Shown here in pieces: positions 54,833 to 62,217 of a stretch of DNA of 64,000 bases (position 1 is its first letter; every line of letters begins with the position of its first letter). The DNA is from Rhodoferax sp. Its GTDB lineage: Bacteria > Pseudomonadota > Gammaproteobacteria > Burkholderiales > Burkholderiaceae_C. The position numbers and the translations under genes are program-made. The stretch covers positions 114,488 through 178,487 of the forward strand of contig NZ_JAQURE010000001.1 in the NCBI RefSeq assembly GCF_028715765.1, in the 5' to 3' direction. Below the pieces are notes generated by a model, which was not told where the DNA came from, made no database searches, and saw only the letters and a list, made by a program, of their open reading frames with translations.

Positions 54833-56989
54833 TTAGTGTGTAGGTTTGTAAGTGCGAAGGGCTGCGCCCAGCAACTCAGACGACATGCCCAGCGCCCAGG
54901 CGGCAGCCACTGCGGCCAGCACCCAGTCACAAGCCGCTGGTGCAGCTGCCCACAGGCTGGGCAGGTGAAGGCGGGCATGAGTGGCAGCGCCTTGCGCCAG
55001 CACCATCTCACTGCCCTCAAAGTAAATCACCCGCCCACCTTGGACACGGTGGGCGGCCAGCGCTGTGTTGTCTGCGTTGGCGGCATAAAAAATCACTTCC
55101 CCGTCGCACAAAGCGGCCATCTCAACCACTTGCGCATCCGCCGCATTGAGCACAGCCACCCCGTGTGGCAGCACCACGTCAACCTGGGTGCGCGCCACGG
55201 TGTAGAGCTTGTCAAGGTTGTCAATGTGAAACGCTTTGAGCGCCTCAAAGCGGCTGGCATCGGTGACCACGCCCACACGGCATTTGTCGTAAGCCAGACC
55301 TTCGCTCAGGATTGCGCTGAATGAATGCTCAAAAACCGCCACGTCAACCGAGCGATTGAGCAGCACACGCTGCCCTTGTGCCCAAGAGGTGCAGTCGCGC
55401 GCATCGACACAGCGCGCGCCCAAATAAAACCCCTCTTGGCATGCCAACCCCACTTTTCGCCCACAGGTGTGCAGCAACCAGCCCAGCAAACGTGCCAGCG
55501 GTGTGGTGTTGACTTGGCCAGAAATGCCCACCACATCTATGCGGCCATCGTCTTGCGAGCCAAACAAATGGGTCATCAGCGCCTGGCCAATGTCGCGCGG
55601 CTGGCCACTGGCGGGTTTCAAATGCGCCAGCAGGCCGGGGCTGGCGTTGACTTCAATCACTGCGGCGCGCTGCTCGGTCAGCGGGCGAGTAGCGTCTTCA
55701 AGCACCATGTCGACACCGGCCACGTCCAGCCCCACGGCACGTGCTGCCAGGGTAGCAACCGCCGCCACGCTGGGGTGGACTTCGTCGGTGATGTCATAGG
55801 CCACATTGCCGTTGCGCTGAATCAGCACCTTTTGACCCAGGGCTGGCACGGCATAGGCGGTGAGCCCCTGGCGCTGCAGCTCGAGCACGATTTCTGCAGC
55901 TTCATGCGGGTTGAGTCGGTTCAGCGGCGCGTCTTCCATGGTGCCACGGCGGGGGTCGGTATTGAGCTGGCTGTTGACCAGCTCAAGCACATTGGCTTTG
56001 CCGTCGCCCGTGACCCAGGCGGTTTCACCCTTGGCCGCAGCCACCAGCCGCCGCCCAATCACCAAAAAGCGGTGTTCATTGCCGGGAATGTAGCGCTCCA
56101 CAATCACCCGGCCACCGCCTTTGCGGTTGGCCAATGCATAGGCGGCTTCCACATCAACGCGGCTGCTCAGGTCAAGCGACACGCCCCGGCCATGGTTGCC
56201 GTCATGGGGTTTCAACACCACGGGCAGGCCAATGTCTTGCGCAGCAGCCCACGCTTCTTCAGCCGATGCCACCAACTCACCTTCTGGCACGGGCACGCCG
56301 CAGGCCTTCAGCACCGACTTGGTCAGGTCTTTGTCGCTGGCTATTTCTTCGGCAATGGCCGAAGTTTGGTCGGTCTCGGCAGTCCAAATGCGGCGTTGCT
56401 TGTGGCCGTAGCCCAGTTGCACCAGGTTGCCATCGGTCAAACGAATGGCCGGAATACCGCGCGCAGTGGCCGCGTCAACCAAATGCGCAGTGCTCGGACC
56501 CAGGCAATGCGTGTCAACCAGCTCATGCAGCGCTGCCACAGCTTGGCTCACATCAAAAGGCGTGTCGTGTATGGCGGCGTGAAGCAGTTCACGGCCAGCT
56601 TCCAGCGCCGCGCGCCCCACCTGCTCTTGCCGGGTGCGAAATGCCATTTTGTAAACACCGCGCGTTGAGGTTTGGCGCGTTTTGCCAAAACCGGTGCGCA
56701 TGCCTGCCATGTTTTGCAGCTCCAGCACCACATGCTCCAAAATGTGCCCGGCCCAGGTGCCTTCACGCAAGCGCTGCAAAAAGCCACCCGGCTCGCCGAC
56801 GCCGCAGCGGTGCACGGCCAGACCAGGCAGCATGGCGGTTAATCGCTCATAAAATCCGGGAAGTGTGTTGGAGGGAAAGTCTTCCAGCTCGCCAATGTCT
56901 AACCAGGCTTCAATCACTGGGCGATACGTCCAGATGTTGGGCCCATTGAGGTGGGTTACACGCAGAAATTCAATACGTTTGGATGTCAT
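54833..56989 (-). CDS. CphA-like second cyanophycin synthetase with degenerate Mur-ligase domain
   Basis: A 718-residue paralogue of CphA. The N-domain and ATP-grasp domain are intact (KPHDGNHGRGVSLDL, VIEVNASPGLLAHLKP), but the Mur-ligase P-loop aligned with GTNGKTTT of its neighbour reads GISGQVNTT, with Gln492 replacing the essential Lys. The C-terminal Mur domain is also shorter, ending soon after LAAVAAAWALGMSSELLGAALRTY. It should therefore perform only the ATP-grasp reaction, as CphA2-type enzymes do with dipeptide substrates (inference). ATG 56989 (MTSKRIEFLRV) is preferred over 57025. Upstream in the operon with cphA; called cphA' in some genomes. Confidence 0.85.
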   Translation of the reverse strand: MTSKRIEFLRVTHLNGPNIWTYRPVIEAWLDIGELEDFPSNTLPGFYERLTAMLPGLAVHRCGVGEPGGFLQRLREGTWAGHILEHVVLELQNMAGMRTGFGKTRQTSTRGVYKMAFRTRQEQVGRAALEAGRELLHAAIHDTPFDVSQAVAALHELVDTHCLGPSTAHLVDAATARGIPAIRLTDGNLVQLGYGHKQRRIWTAETDQTSAIAEEIASDKDLTKSVLKACGVPVPEGELVASAEEAWAAAQDIGLPVVLKPHDGNHGRGVSLDLSSRVDVEAAYALANRKGGGRVIVERYIPGNEHRFLVIGRRLVAAAKGETAWVTGDGKANVLELVNSQLNTDPRRGTMEDAPLNRLNPHEAAEIVLELQRQGLTAYAVPALGQKVLIQRNGNVAYDITDEVHPSVAAVATLAARAVGLDVAGVDMVLEDATRPLTEQRAAVIEVNASPGLLAHLKPASGQPRDIGQALMTHLFGSQDDGRIDVVGISGQVNTTPLARLLGWLLHTCGRKVGLACQEGFYLGARCVDARDCTSWAQGQRVLLNRSVDVAVFEHSFSAILSEGLAYDKCRVGVVTDASRFEALKAFHIDNLDKLYTVARTQVDVVLPHGVAVLNAADAQVVEMAALCDGEVIFYAANADNTALAAHRVQGGRVIYFEGSEMVLAQGAATHARLHLPSLWAAAPAACDWVLAAVAAAWALGMSSELLGAALRTYKPTH

Positions 56990-57151
56990 AAATTTTTTAG
57001 AGTCGACATGCTTGCAGCGAGGCACTGATTTTCAATACTTTTGCACTCGCGCCCCAACAGCCGTCAAGCAATTCACCATTTATTTTTTACTCAAGCCATT
57101 CCACACAGGGTTTTTTTTGGCAAGCTCACCACAACAGAAAACCAAGCATGT

Positions 57152-59446
57152 ATGACACTCGACCCTAACGCATCACCCCCATTTTTAGATGACATTGCCG
57201 ATGAATTTCGGTCTGAGGTGCGTACACGCTTGCGCACCAACGAGCCGGTGGTGGCCGCGCTGCCCATAGACCTGGACTCACAACTGCACTTTGTCAACAG
57301 CCTGCTGCTGCTGACGCCGCAACGCCTGCTGTGCCGCACACCAGATGGCCAATGGCACGAATGGGCACTTGCCGCAGGCCTGAAGCTTGACCTGCATGAC
57401 CATGCCGGCGTCGGGCAGCTTGAGTTATTGGATGCGCAAGCCCGGTTGTGCCATTGGCGCTTTACGCTGGCGCACAACCTGCACGCCATCAAGCTGCTGG
57501 ATCAGTTTCAAATTCACCTTCAAAGTTGCCTCAGCGGTCAGCCGCCGGTGCTCCCCGAAGGCCACCGCTGCCCCAGCTGCAAAGCACCTTTGGAACCCGA
57601 CCAAGATGAGTGCCCAATTTGCACCAAGGTGATCCATACGCCACCCTCCACCTGGACGCTGTTCAGACTGTGGCGCTTTGCCAAACCCTACCAAGGGCAA
57701 TTGCTGGCGGGGCTGGTCTTGACGCTACTGGGCACTGCCGCCAGCCTGGTGCCGCCGTATTTGACGATTCCGTTGATGGACGAGGTGCTGATACCGTTTC
57801 AAAATGGCCAGCACATCGACCCCATGTTGGTGGCGCTGTATTTAGGCGGTTTGTTTGGCGCAGCGCTGCTGGCCTGGGGCTTGTCGTGGGCCAAGACCTA
57901 CATCCTGGCACTGGTGTCCGAGCGCATTGGTGCCGATTTGCGCACCACCACTTATGACCATTTGCTGCGCATGTCACTGGAATACTTTGGCGGCAAACGC
58001 ACGGGTGATTTGATGTCGCGCATTGGCAGCGAGAGCGACCGCATTTGCGTGTTTTTGTCGCTGCACCTGCTGGACTTTGCCTCTGATGTGCTAATGCTGG
58101 TGATGACCGCCGTGATTTTGGTGTCCATCAACCCGCTGCTGGCGCTGGTCACCTTGGTGCCGCTGCCGTTCATTGTGTGGATGATCCGCGCGGTGCGTTT
58201 CAGGCTGCAGACTGGCTTCGAGAAGATTGACCGGGTCTGGTCTGAAGTCACCAGCGTGCTGGCCGACACCATTCCCGGCGTGCGCGTGGTCAAGGCCTTT
58301 GCGCAAGAAGCGCGCGAATCCCACCGTTTCAAGGTAGCCAACCAGCACAACCTGGCCGTCAACGACAAGATCAACAAAATTTGGTCGCTGTTTGCCCCCA
58401 GCATTTCACTCATGACCGAATGGGGCCTGCTGGTGGTGTGGGGCTTTGGCATCTGGCTGGTGTCACGCGCTGAGATCACCGTGGGCGTGCTAATGGCCTT
58501 CATTGCCTACATCAGCCGCTTTTATGGCCGACTGGATTCGATGAGCCGGATTGTGTCGGTGACCGAAAAATCAGCCTCAGCAGCCAAACGCATTTTTGAC
58601 ATTCTGGACCACGTCTCCAGCGTGCCAGAGCCCACCCAGCCGGTCAAGCTTGACCATGTGGACGGCCGCATTGAGTTAACTGACGTGAGTTTTCGCTATG
58701 GCAACCGCGAGGTCAACAAAGGCATCAACCTGACCATTGAGCCCGGTGAGATGATTGGTCTGGTGGGCCACAGCGGCTCGGGCAAAAGCACGCTGGTGAA
58801 CCTGATCTGCCGTTTTTACGATGTGTCTGAAGGTGCCATCAAGGTCGATGGCGTGGATGTGCGCTCTTTTCCTGTGGCCAACTTCCGCCGCCACATTGGG
58901 CTGGTGCTGCAAGAGCCGTTTTTGTTTTTTGGCACCATTGCCGAAAACATTGCTTATGGCAAGCCGCACGCCAGCCGTGCCGAGATCATTGCCGCCGCGC
59001 GCGCCGCCCATGCGCACGAGTTCATCTTGCGGCTGCCGCAAGGCTACGACTCCATGGTGGGCGAGCGCGGCCAGGGCTTGTCGGGCGGCGAGCGCCAACG
59101 CGTCTCCATTGCCCGCGCCTTGCTGATTGACCCACGCATTTTGATTCTGGACGAGGCCACCTCATCGGTCGACTCTGAGACCGAGAAAGAAATCCAAAAA
59201 GCCCTAGAAAACCTGGTGCAAGGCCGCACCACCATTGCCATTGCGCACCGCTTGTCAACCCTGCACCGCGCCAACCGCCTGGTGGTGATGGACCGCGGCC
59301 AGATTGTGGAAGTGGGCACGCACGACGCCCTGATGGCCGCAGAAGGCGCCTACTACAACCTGTACCAAGCGCAAGCGCGCAACAACGACACCGACCCAGA
59401 CGATGCCCCGCCTTTGACCCCCACCCTCATGAAAGGTGCATCATGA
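57152..59446 (+). CDS. ABC exporter with N-terminal PH-like domain and zinc ribbon (cyanophycin-associated)
   Basis: A 764-residue half-transporter with an unusual N-terminus: residues ~1-130 resemble a PH-like beta domain (LLLLTPQRLLCRTPDGQWHEWAL...LLDAQARLCHWRFTLAHN). A zinc ribbon follows (Cys140, Cys143, Cys154, Cys157). Then come a six-helix exporter domain (~165-450) and an ATPase with Walker A GHSGSGKS (Lys545), Q-loop LQEPFLFFG, signature LSGGERQRVSIARAL and ILDEATSSVD. It is divergent from the cph operon across 162 bases and overlaps the DUF1854 gene. I recall such a gene being conserved beside cyanophycin genes in Burkholderiales. Substrate unknown. Confidence 0.88.
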   Translation: MTLDPNASPPFLDDIADEFRSEVRTRLRTNEPVVAALPIDLDSQLHFVNSLLLLTPQRLLCRTPDGQWHEWALAAGLKLDLHDHAGVGQLELLDAQARLCHWRFTLAHNLHAIKLLDQFQIHLQSCLSGQPPVLPEGHRCPSCKAPLEPDQDECPICTKVIHTPPSTWTLFRLWRFAKPYQGQLLAGLVLTLLGTAASLVPPYLTIPLMDEVLIPFQNGQHIDPMLVALYLGGLFGAALLAWGLSWAKTYILALVSERIGADLRTTTYDHLLRMSLEYFGGKRTGDLMSRIGSESDRICVFLSLHLLDFASDVLMLVMTAVILVSINPLLALVTLVPLPFIVWMIRAVRFRLQTGFEKIDRVWSEVTSVLADTIPGVRVVKAFAQEARESHRFKVANQHNLAVNDKINKIWSLFAPSISLMTEWGLLVVWGFGIWLVSRAEITVGVLMAFIAYISRFYGRLDSMSRIVSVTEKSASAAKRIFDILDHVSSVPEPTQPVKLDHVDGRIELTDVSFRYGNREVNKGINLTIEPGEMIGLVGHSGSGKSTLVNLICRFYDVSEGAIKVDGVDVRSFPVANFRRHIGLVLQEPFLFFGTIAENIAYGKPHASRAEIIAAARAAHAHEFILRLPQGYDSMVGERGQGLSGGERQRVSIARALLIDPRILILDEATSSVDSETEKEIQKALENLVQGRTTIAIAHRLSTLHRANRLVVMDRGQIVEVGTHDALMAAEGAYYNLYQAQARNNDTDPDDAPPLTPTLMKGAS

Positions 59447-59943
59447 CCACTGTTCAAACTCACCCCGTGCAAACCGCGGGCGCGGCCTTTGCGCTTGAGC
59501 GCAATCCCTTTGGCAAATTGACGCTGACCAGCTCCACCGGTGAAGTGTTTGCAGGCGTGGTGCCAGTGCGCGCTTTTCCCATTCAGTCGCCCGAGGTGGG
59601 TATTTCATTGCTCAACAGCGATGGGCATGAAGTGGCCTGGGTCGAACAACTGGCTGATGTGCCAGCCCACACCCAGCAATTGATTCGTGAAGAACTGCAA
59701 GGGCGTGAATTCATGCCCCGCATTGAACGCATTTTGAGCGTCACAAGTTATTCCACCCCGTGCACCTGGCAGGTGCAAACCGACCGCGGTCACACCCGCT
59801 TTGTGCTGCGTGGCGACGAAGACATTCGCCGCGTGGGCGCCACCATTTTGCTGGTGACCGACTCCCACGGCATCCAGTTTTTGATTCAAGACCCGACCAG
59901 CCTCAGCAAGGAAAGCCGCAAAATTTTGGACCGGTTTTTATAA
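59443..59943 (+). CDS. DUF1854 protein, cyanophycin-associated
   Basis: A 166-residue soluble protein with the DUF1854 pattern FGKLTLTSSTGEVFAGVVPVRAFPIQSP, GHEVAWVEQL, EFMPRIERILSVTSYSTPCTWQVQTDRG and a C-terminal HGIQFLIQDPTSLSKESRKILDRFL. Function unestablished. Its ATG overlaps the ABC exporter stop (ATGA), so the two are made together. Pairing with cphA suggests a role in cyanophycin handling or precursor transport, by context only. Confidence 0.85.
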   Translation: MTTVQTHPVQTAGAAFALERNPFGKLTLTSSTGEVFAGVVPVRAFPIQSPEVGISLLNSDGHEVAWVEQLADVPAHTQQLIREELQGREFMPRIERILSVTSYSTPCTWQVQTDRGHTRFVLRGDEDIRRVGATILLVTDSHGIQFLIQDPTSLSKESRKILDRFL

Positions 59944-60012
59944 AGGCATAGTTGGCATAGGCTGGCGGCATAGGCTAGACTTAGCACTACCCATTGCCTC
60001 AGGAGTCACACC

Positions 60013-60312
60013 ATGGCTAAAGTTTCAGAACAACCCGCCACCTACCTCGTCAACCCAGCAACACCACCCACTGCGGTGCGGCGTGTGCGGCTGTTTCGCA
60101 ACGGCGCCAACCAAGCGGTGCGTATTCCCAAAGAATTTGAGTTGCCGGGGTTTGAGGCAGAGATGCGTCAAGTGAGTGGTGCACTGGTGCTGATGCCCAT
60201 AGAAAAATCACCCCAAACACTGCGCGAGTTGCTTGACTCATGGGAGCCCATGGAAGAAGATTTCCCAGACGTAGATGCCGGTCTGTTGCCCTTAGACGAC
60301 ATTGTTTTATGA
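60013..60312 (+). CDS. VapB/AbrB-type antitoxin (module 3)
   Basis: A 99-residue protein whose central segment VRRVRLFRNGANQAVRIPKEFELPG is a SpoVT-AbrB-like DNA-binding domain, with an acidic tail (WEPMEEDFPDVDAGLLPLDD) to neutralise the toxin. The ~20-residue N-terminal extension is longer than usual. It overlaps vapC by 4 bases and is preceded by an AGGAG RBS. Confidence 0.85.
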   Translation: MAKVSEQPATYLVNPATPPTAVRRVRLFRNGANQAVRIPKEFELPGFEAEMRQVSGALVLMPIEKSPQTLRELLDSWEPMEEDFPDVDAGLLPLDDIVL

Positions 60313-60749
60313 GTCACAAATTGCCTTCACCCCTTTGGTTGCTCGACACCAACATCTTGTCCAAGCTCATCAAACAACCAGACGGCGCATTGGCGCAACG
60401 CATGCGAGAGGTGTCAGATGCTCATCCTGGCGCACTGGTCACCAGCCTCATTGTTGAATGCGAACTGCGTTTTGGTGCAACGCGCGTGAACTCATTGGTG
60501 CTCGACAGCAAAATTTCGAACTTGCTGAAACTCGTCCCGGTGTTGCCCTTGAACGCCCATGTTGTGCCCCACTACGCCACCCTGCGCACCCAGCTTGAAC
60601 GCCAGGGCACACCCATTGGCCCCAACGACACCCTGATTGCCGCGCACGCCCTGGCACTGAGCGCCACCCTGGTCTCGGGCGACGCTGAATTTGCCCGCGT
60701 ACCGGGTCTGATGTTTGAAAACTGGCTAGCCGAATGCTCATCAACCTGA
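60309..60749 (+). CDS. VapC-type PIN-domain toxin (module 3)
   Basis: A 146-residue PIN ribonuclease: WLLDTNILSKLIK (first Asp), SLIVECELRFGA (Glu), GTPIGPNDTLIAAHALALSATLVSGDAEFARVPGL (Asp residues), matching the VapC/FitB-like form. ATG 60309 (MSHKLPSPL) is chosen because it overlaps the antitoxin stop. The 3' end overlaps the following membrane-protein gene by 16 bases. Confidence 0.9.
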   Translation: MSHKLPSPLWLLDTNILSKLIKQPDGALAQRMREVSDAHPGALVTSLIVECELRFGATRVNSLVLDSKISNLLKLVPVLPLNAHVVPHYATLRTQLERQGTPIGPNDTLIAAHALALSATLVSGDAEFARVPGLMFENWLAECSST

Positions 60750-61351
60750 CCCTGTTGCTGCTGGCCGCAGTGGCAGCCCTGCTGTGCCGCCCCTGGCGGC
60801 TGCTGGCACAAGCCACGCGACTGACCCCGCTGTTGGCCACCCTGACGCTGGTGCCCTGGCTGTGGGCCATGCCCAGCTTGCACAAAATGCCACTGCAACT
60901 GCAAGGCTCTGGCGCCTGTTTGGTGGTGCTCATGCTGGGTTGGCCGCTGGCCGTGCCGGTATTGTGTGTGGTAGGGGTGTTGGCCGCACTCATTTCCCCC
61001 ATGGACTGGGAAACTGCGCTCGACCTGACCGTGTGGCTGGGTCTGGTGCCTGCCACGCTGGCGCTGGCCATGGGGGCAGCGGTGCGGCGCTGGATAGGTA
61101 TGCATTTGTTTGTCTACACGCTGGGTCGCGCCTTCATTGGCACAGCGGTTTGCGTGTTTGTGGCGGGCTTGCTGGCACAGCTTGCCGGTCACACCCTGCC
61201 CGGCATTGACGACAGCCTCAGCCTGGTGGCGCACTGGCTGGTGGCTTGGGGTGACGCCTTCATGACCGGTTTGTTCACCTCCATCCTGGTGGCCTTCAAG
61301 CCCGACTGGCTGGCCACTTGGTCAGACCAACTTTACCTGTCAAAAAAATAA
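60734..61351 (+). CDS. CbiM/NikM-like energy-coupling-factor permease family membrane protein
   Basis: A 205-residue very hydrophobic protein with about six membrane segments (INLTLLLLAAVAALLCRPW..., LVPWLWAMPSLHKMPLQLQGSGACLVVLMLGWPLAVP) and a conserved end WGDAFMTGLFTSILVAFKPDWLATWSDQLYL. I recognise it as a CbiM-type predicted permease, but no ECF ATPase is adjacent. ATG 60734 lies inside vapC; a later start is possible. Confidence 0.6.
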   Translation: MLINLTLLLLAAVAALLCRPWRLLAQATRLTPLLATLTLVPWLWAMPSLHKMPLQLQGSGACLVVLMLGWPLAVPVLCVVGVLAALISPMDWETALDLTVWLGLVPATLALAMGAAVRRWIGMHLFVYTLGRAFIGTAVCVFVAGLLAQLAGHTLPGIDDSLSLVAHWLVAWGDAFMTGLFTSILVAFKPDWLATWSDQLYLSKK

Positions 61352-61407
61352 TAGCCTTTTAGACCTCTAGCGCTTTAAATACAAGCGTGAGTAGCTCTCA
61401 TATTTAT
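61350..61407 (-). repeat. Dispersed palindromic repeat, copy 8
   Basis: AGACCTCTAGCGCTTTAAAT ACAAGCGTGAGTAGCTCTC, the inverted form of the core, directly after the CbiM-like gene. Confidence 0.75.
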
Positions 61408-61487
61408 ACCAATCAACACCCTGGGTTTGGGTACATAAGTGCCACACACTTATACTTGCATCCCTCACCCAAACCCGGAGGTTCACC

Positions 61488-61754
61488 ATGGGACAAGTCA
61501 CCATCTATGTTGAAGACAGCGCACTAGAGGCCGCCAAGCGCGCCGCCGAACGCGCCAAAGTGTCGTTAAGCCAATGGTTTGGTAAGTTCGCCACACAAGA
61601 GCGCGAAGCGCAAGATCAACGTCGAAACTGGGAAACTTTTTTTGCCGAGATTGACCGCCTGCGCGACCCCAACGACGGCCCGGACGGCTGGGACGAATTG
61701 CTGCTTGACCGCAACGCTGGCCTAGGGCAAGACACCCCCAGGGAGTCGTTTTGA
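61488..61754 (+). CDS. Antitoxin (module 4), predicted ribbon-helix-helix type
   Basis: An 88-residue protein: MGQVTIYVEDSALEAAKRAAERAKVSLSQWFGKFATQE looks like a short RHH segment, and the C-terminal half is acidic (ETFFAEIDRLRDPNDGPDGWDELLL). It overlaps the downstream PIN gene in a TTGA arrangement. CCGGAGG lies upstream of the ATG. Confidence 0.75.
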   Translation: MGQVTIYVEDSALEAAKRAAERAKVSLSQWFGKFATQEREAQDQRRNWETFFAEIDRLRDPNDGPDGWDELLLDRNAGLGQDTPRESF

Positions 61755-62149
61755 AATACCTGCTGGACTCCGACACCCTGATCTACGCCTTCAAGCGTGC
61801 GGGTAACTGCCTGACTCGCATGTCGCTTCAAGCCGATGGCGATCTGGCTGTGAGCTGCATCAATCTGTTTGAACTTGAATACGGCATGGCCAAATCGGTC
61901 AACAGCACGCTGATGGCACGTTACCTGCGCGAAATTTGCCTGCGCTACACCGTGCTTGACTTTGACCAAGCCGCTGCACGCCAAGCGGGTCAGGTACGGG
62001 CGCATTTGCAGACGCTTGGTACACCCATTGGCCCCTACGACTTGCAAGTGGCGGGTGTTGCCCTGTCGCAAAACCTGACCCTGGTCTCGCGCAACACCCG
62101 CGAATTTCAGCGCGTGCCCGGCCTGCGCCTGGAAAACTGGTTTGATTGA
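61751..62149 (+). CDS. VapC-type PIN-domain toxin (module 4)
   Basis: A 132-residue PIN ribonuclease: KYLLDSDTLIYAFKR (first Asp), CINLFELEYGMAKS (Glu), GTPIGPYDLQVAGVALSQNLTLVSRNTREFQRVPGLRLENW. It starts with TTG inside the antitoxin stop (TTGA). It shares the GTPIGP-D core with module 3, so the two modules are relatives though their antitoxins differ. Confidence 0.9.
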   Translation: MKYLLDSDTLIYAFKRAGNCLTRMSLQADGDLAVSCINLFELEYGMAKSVNSTLMARYLREICLRYTVLDFDQAAARQAGQVRAHLQTLGTPIGPYDLQVAGVALSQNLTLVSRNTREFQRVPGLRLENWFD

Positions 62150-62159
62150 GTATCAAATT

Positions 62160-62204
62160 GGCCTCTAGCGCTTATGAAATAAGCGTAAGCAGCTATTAAA
62201 AATA
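62160..62204 (-). repeat. Dispersed palindromic repeat, copy 9
   Basis: GGCCTCTAGCGCTTATGAAA TAAGCGTAAGCAGCTATT, inverted form of the core, between vapC module 4 and the methyltransferase. Confidence 0.8.
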
Positions 62205-62217
62205 CAACTATACCCGC

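Noticed and set aside
55325..56668. 447-codon open frame opposite the second cyanophycin synthetase
   Set aside because: Composition is His/Gln/Ala-rich as expected for the antisense of a G+C-rich gene, with no domain; the opposite strand encodes a clear ATP-grasp/Mur-ligase protein.
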